NCBI GenBank assembly: GCA_002343425.1
Contig: DDSO01000018.1
Coordinates: 1 to 24,556 of the forward strand
DNA from: Brevundimonas sp. UBA2388
GTDB taxonomy: Bacteria; Pseudomonadota; Alphaproteobacteria; Caulobacterales; Caulobacteraceae
Direction: 5' to 3'
Length of the DNA: 24,556 bases
This document shows, in pieces, positions 14,198 through 23,338 of this stretch (its first letter is position 1; each line of letters opens with the position of its first letter). The notes below the pieces were generated by a model. It made no database searches. It was not told the DNA's origin and saw only the letters and a list, made by a program, of their open reading frames with translations. A program made the position numbers and the translations under genes.

Positions 14198-17100
14198 CTA
14201 GAACCGGAAGCTGGCCCGCAGGAACAGCATGTAGCGGATGTAGTCCTCGATCATCTCGGCGTCGGCGTTGATGGACAGCATGCCCAGTTCATTGCCGATG
14301 TTCAGCCGGAAGCCGACGATCGGACCGCCGCCCTCAATCGAGCCGCCGTCGAGGGTGAAGTCCGGGCCGCCCGAGCGGAAGCGGGCGATGGTCTCACCCG
14401 GATCGACCGAGATATTCTGGCGCCAGCCAACCCGGACCTCCGGGCGCAGCCAGCTGTTCTCGCCCATCGACATGCCGAAATTGACAGCCGCCGTGGCGGA
14501 GAACAGGTGTCCATCCCGGTCGTCGATCTCGAGATCGAACCCGTCGCCACCGCCGGTCTCGACGTGGCCTTCCTCGCTGAGGGAGAAGAACTCGGCATAG
14601 GCCTCGGGCCGGATGCTGAAGCGTCCGAAATTGCGCTCGTAGGAGACGCCGCCCGCGGCCGCGAGGGTGAAGCCGTTCCAGTCCGATTCATTGGCCAGGT
14701 TCAGCCCGGCGCCCACGAAACGGCGCTCGGATTCAAAGGTCGCATAGCCGGCCGCGGCCCGCGCCCATGTCGTCCAGTACTGGCCCTGGGCGCGCCAGTA
14801 GAGGCCCAACTCCAGCAGACTGGCCGACAGGACTTCTTCGGCTTCGGATTCGGGATCCTCGAGGTCCGACGAGGTGAAGGCCAGCGAAATCCCGACCGCG
14901 CCGAGGCCCGAGCCGCGCTCGATACCGCCGGCGACGCCGAAACCTTCCGAACGGAAGCCGTAGGTGTCGGTCTTGTCCTTGTCAGCGTAGAAATTGATTT
15001 CCTGCACCCAGGCGCTGGTTTCGCCCGGAGCCGCCGAGGCGTTCCGGCCCGTGAGTGCGCGGGTCACCGCATCCACGCCCGAGGACAGGGACAGCAAGGG
15101 CCCGCCGGCGTGGTCGGGCAGCAGCTGCTCATACAGGTTGATGAAATCCTCGCGGCCGGCCTGGGCCAGGAAGGCGTTGCGGACGCTTTCCGCGCCGGCG
15201 CCGCCGAGGGTCGAATAGAAGGAGTCGAACATCGCCGCCTCGACCGCGATGAGATCGGCCTCGTCGGCGGTGCGTCGCCGCACGTCGACGAAGACCTGAC
15301 CCGCCGGCACATCCGCGCCCGCTGCCACCATGTAGAGATAGGGCGAGTTATTTTCGATCGCATCCAGATCGAGAGCGCCGAAGTTCAGGGTTGCGGCGTC
15401 GATCAGGGTGAAGCGCTCGGGCGTGGTCAGAAGCGAGGTGAAGCGGACGCCCAGACCTGCGCCGTCCGCCAGGGTCGCGGCGCCGGAAACATTGAAACCG
15501 CCCGAGGTGCTGTTCGCCGGGTCGATGGTGACAATCAGGTTGCCGTCCGCGCCCACGTTCAGCGTGGTCACATCAAGGGCGTTCGCGTGGCGGGCATCGA
15601 GGATGCCGTTGCTCACGTTGATGGTCAGGTCGCCGCCTGCGTCAGAGAGGGCGCTTCTGACGATAGCGCCGCCGGTGATTGAGAGGGTGTCGGCGCCCAG
15701 GCCGAAATCGATATCGCCGAAGACAACGCCGTTGCGGATATCAACCAGGTCGGCGCCCGAGCCCAGACGGATGTCGCCGACGATGATCGGTTCGACGCTG
15801 TCCGGCACGCCGTCGCCGTCGGTGTCGGGGTCAAGTGCGCTGGGCGTCGAGGCTACGCCGGTCTGAACGATGGTGACGCCGGTCGTATTGGCAGCGACGT
15901 TGATCGCGGTCGTCGAGCCGGTCACCGGATCCCCGGCAGCATTGGTATTGAGGGTCGCCTGGAGCGAGCGGGTGTTGGTAATCGATACCAGGGTGCCGCT
16001 GAGGTCATTGATGGCGGTCACAGTGGCTGCACCGCCGCCGGCTGACGCGAGGATGGAGCCGTTGTTCGTGAAGCTGGGCAGCGAGGCGCCCGCGTCGATC
16101 TGGATGGCGGTCGAGTTCGCGGCGACATCGCTGGCGACGCCGCCGGTGATGGTGCCCACGTTGACGAACCGGGGCGTCGAGGCGCCGACGCCGAAATGGT
16201 AGGCCGTGGCGCTGGCGCCGTTCGCCAGGGCGGCGACCGTGCCCTGGTTGCGAACGCCGCCTTCAATGGTCACGGTCTGGCCGGCGTTGCCGCCGAACAC
16301 GACAGCGTTGGCGGTGATGCCTTCGTAGATACCCTGGCCTGTAATCGTGCCGCGGTTGATGAAGCCGAAATTGTTGTCGCCGGCGCCGACTACGCCGAGG
16401 GTGATGGCCTGGGTCGTCGAGGCGACAATGATGGCCGGCGCCGAGCCGTAGCTGTTGATGTTGCCGGTGCCTTCGGTTCCGTCGGCGATGCCGTCGCCAT
16501 CTTCATCCGTGTTTGCGGCGTCAGTATCGGTCGGGGGCCGATCAACCACCACGCCGCCGGCGACACTGCCCGCGATGATGACCGCGGGTCCTCCTTGCAG
16601 CTTGTCGTCGGCGTCGAGCTTCGCTTCGAAGGCTTCGCTGCCCAGGCTGGTGTAACGATAGCCCGTGGCGTTGATTTCGCCCTGCAGGGTCAGTCGGCCG
16701 CCGACATCGCCGCCGATCGAGACGGCTGAGGTGTTCATGCCCCGCGCTGTGACCGAGCCCAGCAGGGTGATGTCGCCAGTCACGCCCTGGGTCCGGATCG
16801 CGACGGAGTTGTCGCCGAACACGCGAATGGCGCCTTGGGACTGGATGTTGCCGATCAGGCCGGATTCAATGGAGATGGCGTACGAATTGTTGCCTTCGAC
16901 GCCGATGGAGCCAAGGGCGCCGACCAGCAAATTGCCTGTGACCGGTGCGCCGGCGGCGTAGCGGATGCCGTACCGGTCCGACCCGGTTGCCCAGGGTCCA
17001 TCGATATCGCCGTCATTGTCCGTGTCCGGATAGGTCTCGATCGTATCGGTGATCGAGATCGTGGAGCCGATGGAGATATCGGAGGTGACACCCGCGTTGA

Positions 17101-17380
17101 CCAGCACCGCCGTGGCGCCGTCCGCCGCCAGGGCCATGGTGATCGATGAGGCGCCGCCCGTTGAAAAGTCGTGGTTCGAATCGACCGTCACGGCCGTACC
17201 CGACGCCAATGTGATGCCGCCGCCTTCCGCGATCCGGATATCGTCTGCGGTTCCCGTGCCTGAAGCGTTCGACGTCGTGACCGGCGTCGTCCGGACAGTC
17301 GAGATCACGACCTCGGCCATCGCGCCGGTGGCCGCCATCAAGGGAGCGATCGCAACCGCGGTCGCGAGTAGAATACGCAT
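14198..17380 (-). CDS. Autotransporter (type Va) with Asp-rich calcium-motif insertions
   Basis: A 1060-residue type V secretion protein. A signal peptide (1 to about 22, cleavage near AMA-EV) leads into a passenger of repeated Gly/Thr/Asn-rich segments typical of a parallel beta-helix (about 25-700; for example GADLVDIRNGVVFGDIDFG). A linker helix region follows (about 705-785). The C-terminal beta-barrel translocator covers about 788-1060 and ends in RASFRF, with the terminal Phe used by the BAM machinery. Three Asp-rich DxDxDG-type motifs interrupt the passenger at about 117-128, 285-301 and 518-530 (DTDNDGDIDG, TDEDGDGIADG, DTDGDGVPD), like type-3 thrombospondin calcium sites. No protease or lipase motif was recognised, so it is likely an adhesin or surface structure. 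The ATG at 17380 is directly before the signal peptide; its ribosome-binding site is weak. Confidence 0.92.
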   Translation of the reverse strand: MRILLATAVAIAPLMAATGAMAEVVISTVRTTPVTTSNASGTGTADDIRIAEGGGITLASGTAVTVDSNHDFSTGGASSITMALAADGATAVLVNAGVTSDISIGSTISITDTIETYPDTDNDGDIDGPWATGSDRYGIRYAAGAPVTGNLLVGALGSIGVEGNNSYAISIESGLIGNIQSQGAIRVFGDNSVAIRTQGVTGDITLLGSVTARGMNTSAVSIGGDVGGRLTLQGEINATGYRYTSLGSEAFEAKLDADDKLQGGPAVIIAGSVAGGVVVDRPPTDTDAANTDEDGDGIADGTEGTGNINSYGSAPAIIVASTTQAITLGVVGAGDNNFGFINRGTITGQGIYEGITANAVVFGGNAGQTVTIEGGVRNQGTVAALANGASATAYHFGVGASTPRFVNVGTITGGVASDVAANSTAIQIDAGASLPSFTNNGSILASAGGGAATVTAINDLSGTLVSITNTRSLQATLNTNAAGDPVTGSTTAINVAANTTGVTIVQTGVASTPSALDPDTDGDGVPDSVEPIIVGDIRLGSGADLVDIRNGVVFGDIDFGLGADTLSITGGAIVRSALSDAGGDLTINVSNGILDARHANALDVTTLNVGADGNLIVTIDPANSTSGGFNVSGAATLADGAGLGVRFTSLLTTPERFTLIDAATLNFGALDLDAIENNSPYLYMVAAGADVPAGQVFVDVRRRTADEADLIAVEAAMFDSFYSTLGGAGAESVRNAFLAQAGREDFINLYEQLLPDHAGGPLLSLSSGVDAVTRALTGRNASAAPGETSAWVQEINFYADKDKTDTYGFRSEGFGVAGGIERGSGLGAVGISLAFTSSDLEDPESEAEEVLSASLLELGLYWRAQGQYWTTWARAAAGYATFESERRFVGAGLNLANESDWNGFTLAAAGGVSYERNFGRFSIRPEAYAEFFSLSEEGHVETGGGDGFDLEIDDRDGHLFSATAAVNFGMSMGENSWLRPEVRVGWRQNISVDPGETIARFRSGGPDFTLDGGSIEGGGPIVGFRLNIGNELGMLSINADAEMIEDYIRYMLFLRASFRF

Positions 17381-17530
17381 TCGGTAGAAACCCCTGTGGA
17401 CGACACACGCAGAGACGCCGGCGATCCTCTAACAGGGACCGCGCCAGCCTGCCTCAAGTTTCTCGAATTTGAGGCGAATGCAAGGCCGAACGCGCGGACG
17501 GGGCGCGTTTGGCAAGCGCGGCTATTGCCA

Positions 17531-17570
17531 ATATCGCAATCAAAGTGATATCGTTTTCATATCGACTTTG
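17531..17570 (+). promoter_or_regulatory. Repeat-rich operator-like element directly before the SPFH gene
   Basis: Three copies of ATATCG start at 17531, 17548 and 17559, the last two one helical turn (11 bp) apart. Overlapping them is an inverted repeat: CAAAGTGATAT (17541-17551) against ATATCGACTTTG (17559-17570), matching except for one extra G, with a seven-base spacer. Its right end overlaps the GGGAGG ribosome-binding site (17570-17575). The rest of the 200-bp interval from 17381 shows nothing recognisable. Binding protein and function are inferred. Confidence 0.5.
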
Positions 17571-17580
17571 GGAGGCAGAG

Positions 17581-18471
17581 ATGACCAACGCACACTCCAG
17601 ATCTACCGAACGCCCGGCCAGCACGGCCAACGGCATCCTGATGCTGCTGGTCGGCTTGCTGCTGATGATCGCCGGGCCCGCCAGCGTGGCCCAGGACCCC
17701 GAGTCCACCCTGCGCGTGGTGGCCGGGGTCGGCGCCGCGGTCATCGGCCTGCTGCTGGTCTGCGGACTCTATTCGCTTCAGCCGAACGAGGGCATGGCCA
17801 TCATGCTGTTCGGCGCCTACCGCGGCACCGACCGCAAGACCGGCCTGCGCTGGGTCCTGCCCTGGTACAGCCGCAAGAAAATCTCCCTGCGGGTCCGCAA
17901 CCTGACCAGCGACAAGCTGAAAGTGAACGACAAGCGCGGGAGCCCGATCGAGATCGCCGCCAACGTCGTCTGGCGCGTCCAGGATTCGGCCCAGGCCCTG
18001 TTCGATGTTGATGACTATCAGGCCTTCGTGAACATCCAGGTGGACACGGCCCTGCGCGATATCGCCTCCCACTACGCCTACGATCACGGGGACGAGACCG
18101 ATGTGCCCGAACTGACCCTGCGCGCGGACGCCGAGGACGTCGCCGGGCGGCTGCGCGAGGAGCTGGTGGGCAGGGTCAGCGTCGCGGGTGTCGCTGTCGA
18201 CGAGGCCCGCCTGGCCCACCTCGCCTACGCCCCGGAAATCGCCGGCGCCATGCTCAAGCGCCAGCAGGCCGAGGCGGTGCTTTCCGCCCGCCGTCTGATC
18301 GTCAAGGGCGCCGTCGGCATGGTCGAAAGCGCTCTGGCCGACCTGAACGAGCGCGGCGTCGTCGAACTCGACGAGGACCGCAAGGCGGCCATGGTCTCCA
18401 ACCTCCTGGTCGTCCTGTGCGCCGATCGCGAGGCCCAGCCTGTGGTCAACACAGGCACGCTGTACGGCTGA
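17581..18471 (+). CDS. SPFH (stomatin/prohibitin-like) membrane protein
   Basis: A 296-residue protein. Two membrane helices lie at about residues 18-37 (GILMLLVGLLLMIAG) and 45-64 (RVVAGVGAAVIGLLLVCGLY), then the SPFH/Band-7 domain follows (about 65-250): LQPNEGMAIMLFGAYRGT, GLRWVLPWY, IEIAANVVWRV and a C-terminal coiled region with EIAGAMLKRQQAEA. SPFH proteins assemble membrane microdomain scaffolds and often partner with proteases or NfeD, but no such gene is adjacent. The ATG at 17581 has GGGAGG five bases upstream; an in-frame ATG at 17509 lies upstream of the operator-like element and is not favoured. The next gene starts one base past the stop and encodes an Arc-like protein, so the two form a compact operon. 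Confidence 0.92.
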   Translation: MTNAHSRSTERPASTANGILMLLVGLLLMIAGPASVAQDPESTLRVVAGVGAAVIGLLLVCGLYSLQPNEGMAIMLFGAYRGTDRKTGLRWVLPWYSRKKISLRVRNLTSDKLKVNDKRGSPIEIAANVVWRVQDSAQALFDVDDYQAFVNIQVDTALRDIASHYAYDHGDETDVPELTLRADAEDVAGRLREELVGRVSVAGVAVDEARLAHLAYAPEIAGAMLKRQQAEAVLSARRLIVKGAVGMVESALADLNERGVVELDEDRKAAMVSNLLVVLCADREAQPVVNTGTLYG

Positions 18472-18472
18472 C

Positions 18473-18655
18473 ATGGCTCGAACCCGGAAGCCCTTTCTCA
18501 TGCGGGCCTCTTCGGGGGTGATGGCGGCGGTCGAGCGATTGGCCGCCGCCGAGCTGCGCTCGGTCAACGCCCAGGTCGAATGCCTGCTCCGGGAAGCCCT
18601 CGCCAGACGCGGGATTTCCACCTCGGAAGACGCTCCGCCGACGGACAGCGCTTGA
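18473..18655 (+). CDS. Arc-like ribbon-helix-helix protein
   Basis: A 60-residue protein. The short strand (KPFLMRAS) followed by two helices (VMAAVERLAAAE and SVNAQVECLLREALARRG) fits a ribbon-helix-helix DNA-binding domain of the Arc type; the RSVNAQVE turn and LLREAL helix closely match that family. It is encoded one base after the SPFH stop. RHH proteins of this size usually repress their own operon and act as toxin-antitoxin partners, but no toxin gene is adjacent. The repeats at 17531-17570 are a reasonable binding-site candidate. The C-terminal tail after residue 47 is acidic and disordered. Confidence 0.8.
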   Translation: MARTRKPFLMRASSGVMAAVERLAAAELRSVNAQVECLLREALARRGISTSEDAPPTDSA

Positions 18656-18686
18656 GCTTCGCCGTCGTCGGCGTTACGGGCCGCAC

Positions 18687-20036
18687 ATGGTGAAGTCGCA
18701 TATGTCCAAGGTCCGGAAGGCCCGTCGCATCCAGCGGCGGGTCCGACGGGTCGGCGCATCCAGTATCAGCGCCACCGAGCGGGAGCTTATGACCCTGGCC
18801 GGGCTTGAGGTGCAGGAAGGCGAGCTGCGCCTTTTCCCTGGCTGGGACGAGGAGGTCTCGGAGACCCTGGCGGCGACCAAGGCCGCCGGCGAGGACGGCC
18901 GCCCACGGCTGGTCGACACCACCATGCTCTATGCGCCGCGCTCCGGCGGGGTGAAACGCTATCTGCTCTCCAAGAAGGCCTGGCTGGAGGCCAATCGTCC
19001 CGGCGTGGCCCATTCGCTGGTCGTGCCCGGCGCCCACCACAAGGCCGGCGACGACGGCATCGTACAGCTTCACGCGACCAAGCTCCCGTTCGGCGACGGT
19101 TACCGCTGGCCGACCTCGGTGAGCCGGTGGGCTGCCTGGGTCGCATCGCTGAACCCTGCCATCATCGAGGCGGGCGATCCCTATACGCCGGGGCAGGGAG
19201 CGCTCGCCGCCGGCCAGCGCGCCGGCTGCCCGGTCGTCGGCTTCTGTCACTCAGACCCGGCGGGGCTCGCCGCCCTGCATTTCGGCGAATGGGCCAAGAA
19301 GCCGGTCGAGAAGCGCTGGGCCCGGCTGTTCGGCCAGTTCGACCGGGTGGTTTCGCCCAGCCGCTACATCGCCCGCCGGCTCGAGGAGGCCGGCGTCGGC
19401 AATATCGTCATCCGGCCGCTGGGGGTCGAGATCGACACCTTCCGCCCCGACCGCGGCGACCGCGACTGGCTGCTGAAGAAGCTGAACCTGCCGGCGTCGG
19501 CGCGGCTGCTGTGCTTCGCGGGCCGTCCGGCGCGGGAAAAGAACATCGACGTCCTGATCCAGGCCGTTCAGGCCCTGGGCGCGCCCTACCACCTGATCCT
19601 GGTGGGCGCCGGCGCCGGAATGCCGGCGGAGGAGCGCGTCATCTCCCTGCCGTACGAGGCCAATCCCAAGGCGGTGGCGAAGATCATCGCCAGCTGTGAC
19701 GCCTTCGTCCACGCCAATGACAAGGAGCCCTTCGGCCTCATCGTGCTCGAAGCCATGGCCTGCGGCCGCCCGGTCGTCGGGGTCAACGCCGGCGGGGTGA
19801 AGGAGACGGTCGACGACACCGTCGGCCAGCTGGCGAAGAGCGCCGATCCGCGCCACTATGCGGCGGCGATCGAGGCCCTGTTCGCCCGCGATATCGAAGC
19901 CCTGGGCCTGGCTGCCCGCCAACGCACCGTCGAACGCTTCGCCTGGAACCGGGTCTTCGAGGATCTCAGCTCCGTCTATGCCGAGGTCAGCGGCGAGCCG
20001 GCCTTCGCCCGGCCTGGCGAGTGGAAGGCGCACTGA
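18687..20036 (+). CDS. GT4-family glycosyltransferase (GT-B fold)
   Basis: A 449-residue retaining GT-B glycosyltransferase. The N-terminal Rossmann domain starts near LVDTTMLYAPRSGGVKRYL (about 75-235), and the C-terminal nucleotide-sugar domain (about 240-420) has GRPAREKNID at 279-288 and the EX7E motif Glu347...Glu355 (EPFGLIVLEAMACGRPVVG). Family members transfer mannose, glucose or similar onto lipids or polysaccharides; the substrate is not shown. The start is uncertain: the ATG at 18687 (or 18702) has no clear ribosome-binding site, and the first 70 or so residues, very basic then acidic, are not part of the usual GT4 domain. It lies 31 bp after the RHH gene, and 53 bp before the phosphatase, on the same strand. 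Confidence 0.9.
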   Translation: MVKSHMSKVRKARRIQRRVRRVGASSISATERELMTLAGLEVQEGELRLFPGWDEEVSETLAATKAAGEDGRPRLVDTTMLYAPRSGGVKRYLLSKKAWLEANRPGVAHSLVVPGAHHKAGDDGIVQLHATKLPFGDGYRWPTSVSRWAAWVASLNPAIIEAGDPYTPGQGALAAGQRAGCPVVGFCHSDPAGLAALHFGEWAKKPVEKRWARLFGQFDRVVSPSRYIARRLEEAGVGNIVIRPLGVEIDTFRPDRGDRDWLLKKLNLPASARLLCFAGRPAREKNIDVLIQAVQALGAPYHLILVGAGAGMPAEERVISLPYEANPKAVAKIIASCDAFVHANDKEPFGLIVLEAMACGRPVVGVNAGGVKETVDDTVGQLAKSADPRHYAAAIEALFARDIEALGLAARQRTVERFAWNRVFEDLSSVYAEVSGEPAFARPGEWKAH

Positions 20037-20089
20037 CCGCTCGACAGGCGCCGCGCCGCCCGCCAGTCTGGGCCGAAAGAGGATCCGGG

Positions 20090-20608
20090 ATGATGAGACG
20101 CCTTCTGTTCGCCACCGCCCTGTCGATGCTGACCGCCGGTTCAGCCCTGGCCCAGACGGTCATCCTGGTCCGCCACGCCGAGAAGGTCGACGCCAGCGCC
20201 GATCCGGTCCTGTCCGAGACGGGCCAGCGTCGCGCGGTCGACCTCGCCGTCGTGCTCAGCGACGCCGACCTGACCCATGTCTTCACCTCGCCGCTCCAGC
20301 GCACCGTGTTGACAGCCCGGCTGGCGGCGGAGGCGCATGCGATCGACCCGGAAGTGATCTCGTTCGAAGGCGGGACGGAGGCCCACGTCCGCAGGGTGGC
20401 AGACCGCATTCGCGCCTTGCCCGAAAACGCCGTGGTTCTGGTCGTCGGACACAGCAATACCGTCCCGCTCATCGCCGGCGCGCTGGGCGAAACCGGCGCC
20501 TCGGAGATGGCAGACTGCGAGTATGACCGGCTGACCGTGATCTCCGTCGAGGATGACGGCGACTCGCCCGCCGTGATCGGCCGTTACGGGGCGCCGGCGA
20601 ACTGCTGA
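20090..20608 (+). CDS. Exported histidine phosphatase (phosphoglycerate-mutase-like)
   Basis: A 172-residue secreted protein of the RHG histidine phosphatase superfamily. A signal peptide (1-21, cleavage after ALA) is followed by LVRHAEK, the catalytic motif with His29 as the phospho-accepting residue, Arg71 in SPLQRTVLTA, and His121 in VGHSNT. It is short, as in the SixA-like single-domain group. The ATG at 20090 is preceded by AGAGG seven bases upstream; a second ATG directly follows. Substrate unknown: periplasmic sugar or nucleotide phosphates are possible. Confidence 0.88.
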   Translation: MMRRLLFATALSMLTAGSALAQTVILVRHAEKVDASADPVLSETGQRRAVDLAVVLSDADLTHVFTSPLQRTVLTARLAAEAHAIDPEVISFEGGTEAHVRRVADRIRALPENAVVLVVGHSNTVPLIAGALGETGASEMADCEYDRLTVISVEDDGDSPAVIGRYGAPANC

Positions 20609-20632
20609 GCCAGTCAGCAAGCTGCTCCAGCC

Positions 20633-20649
20633 GGCAAGGGTGGCTTGCC
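20633..20649. terminator. Hairpin after the phosphatase gene
   Basis: GGCAAG (20633-20638) and CTTGCC (20644-20649) form a 6-bp stem with a GGTGG loop, 24 bases past the stop at 20608 and in the convergent interval with parE. TCCTGTC follows, so the U tract is poor. Confidence 0.45.
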
Positions 20650-20704
20650 TCCTGTCATCCCCACGAAGTGACGCGGAGATCGGGGTCGTCAGCGATAAGG
20701 CGTC

Positions 20705-22639
<1,935 letters not shown>

Positions 22640-22743
22640 TGGCAGTCAGGGAACTCCCCATCCCTGGGAGGAAGTCAGGCGCGCAACAACGGGCGGAATC
22701 TTAGAGTACCCGGCGGATTTAGCAAGAAAAGCCGTTGCTGGCG

Positions 22744-23328
22744 TCAGGCGAGGTCGGCGATCAGCGACTCACGGAGAAGGTCAGGCACGGCGTCGACCTC
22801 GAGCCGCATCCCCGGGTGGTCGACGCCCGCCGCGAGGTTGGCCCCGGTGCGCAGGGCCGCGATGGCCGCGGCCGGCAGTTCGAAGCGCAGGAAATGCACC
22901 GCGGAGGTCTTGGTGTCGTTGGCCCTCTCGAGGTCCTCGTCGGCGATGCCGAACAGGCGCGGGTGGTCGCCGACCTGGACCCAGACCCGGTCCTCCAGGC
23001 CGCGCAGGCGGGCCAGTGCGGCCCGACGCTCGCCTTCGTCGGCGTACTCGATGAGCAGCGTTGCCTTCCAGTTGGTGCCGTCGGGAATCAGGGGGTTGTA
23101 GGCATCCAGCTCGGCCTGGATGTCGGCGGGCTCGAAGATGCGCTCGGCCCGAAGCATTTCCTGGACCTGGTAGTGCATCGTGAGCCGGTCCTCGAAGGCC
23201 AGGGTGAGGTGTTCGCCGAGGGCCAGGCGCCGGTGGGCCTTGTGCTCGATGACCCGGGCCCGGAACTCGGGGCGCAGGCGGGCGTAGGTCTCCAGGGGGT
23301 GGAGGTCGGCGACGGTCAGTCTGTCCAT
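22744..23328 (-). CDS. DUF3501 family protein
   Basis: A 194-residue soluble protein of the DUF3501 family, with no assigned biochemical function. Seen segments: an N-terminal VADLHPLETYARLRPEFRA, then HKAHRRLALGEHLTLAFEDR, EMLRAERIF, LIPDGTNWKATLLIEY and VHFLRFELP. It is encoded 10 bases after the Fe-S oxidoreductase stop, so the two are one operon. The same pair often occurs with rubrerythrin in other bacteria, which suggests a role in the same oxidative-stress or iron module. The ATG at 23328 is chosen because the frame upstream runs into the oxidoreductase gene. Confidence 0.85.
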   Translation of the reverse strand: MDRLTVADLHPLETYARLRPEFRARVIEHKAHRRLALGEHLTLAFEDRLTMHYQVQEMLRAERIFEPADIQAELDAYNPLIPDGTNWKATLLIEYADEGERRAALARLRGLEDRVWVQVGDHPRLFGIADEDLERANDTKTSAVHFLRFELPAAAIAALRTGANLAAGVDHPGMRLEVDAVPDLLRESLIADLA

Positions 23329-23338
23329 GGGTGCTCGC

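Noticed and set aside
18473..18655. Complete toxin-antitoxin pair formed with the ribbon-helix-helix protein
   Set aside because: No toxin-like gene is adjacent. The partner is an SPFH protein and the next gene is a glycosyltransferase.
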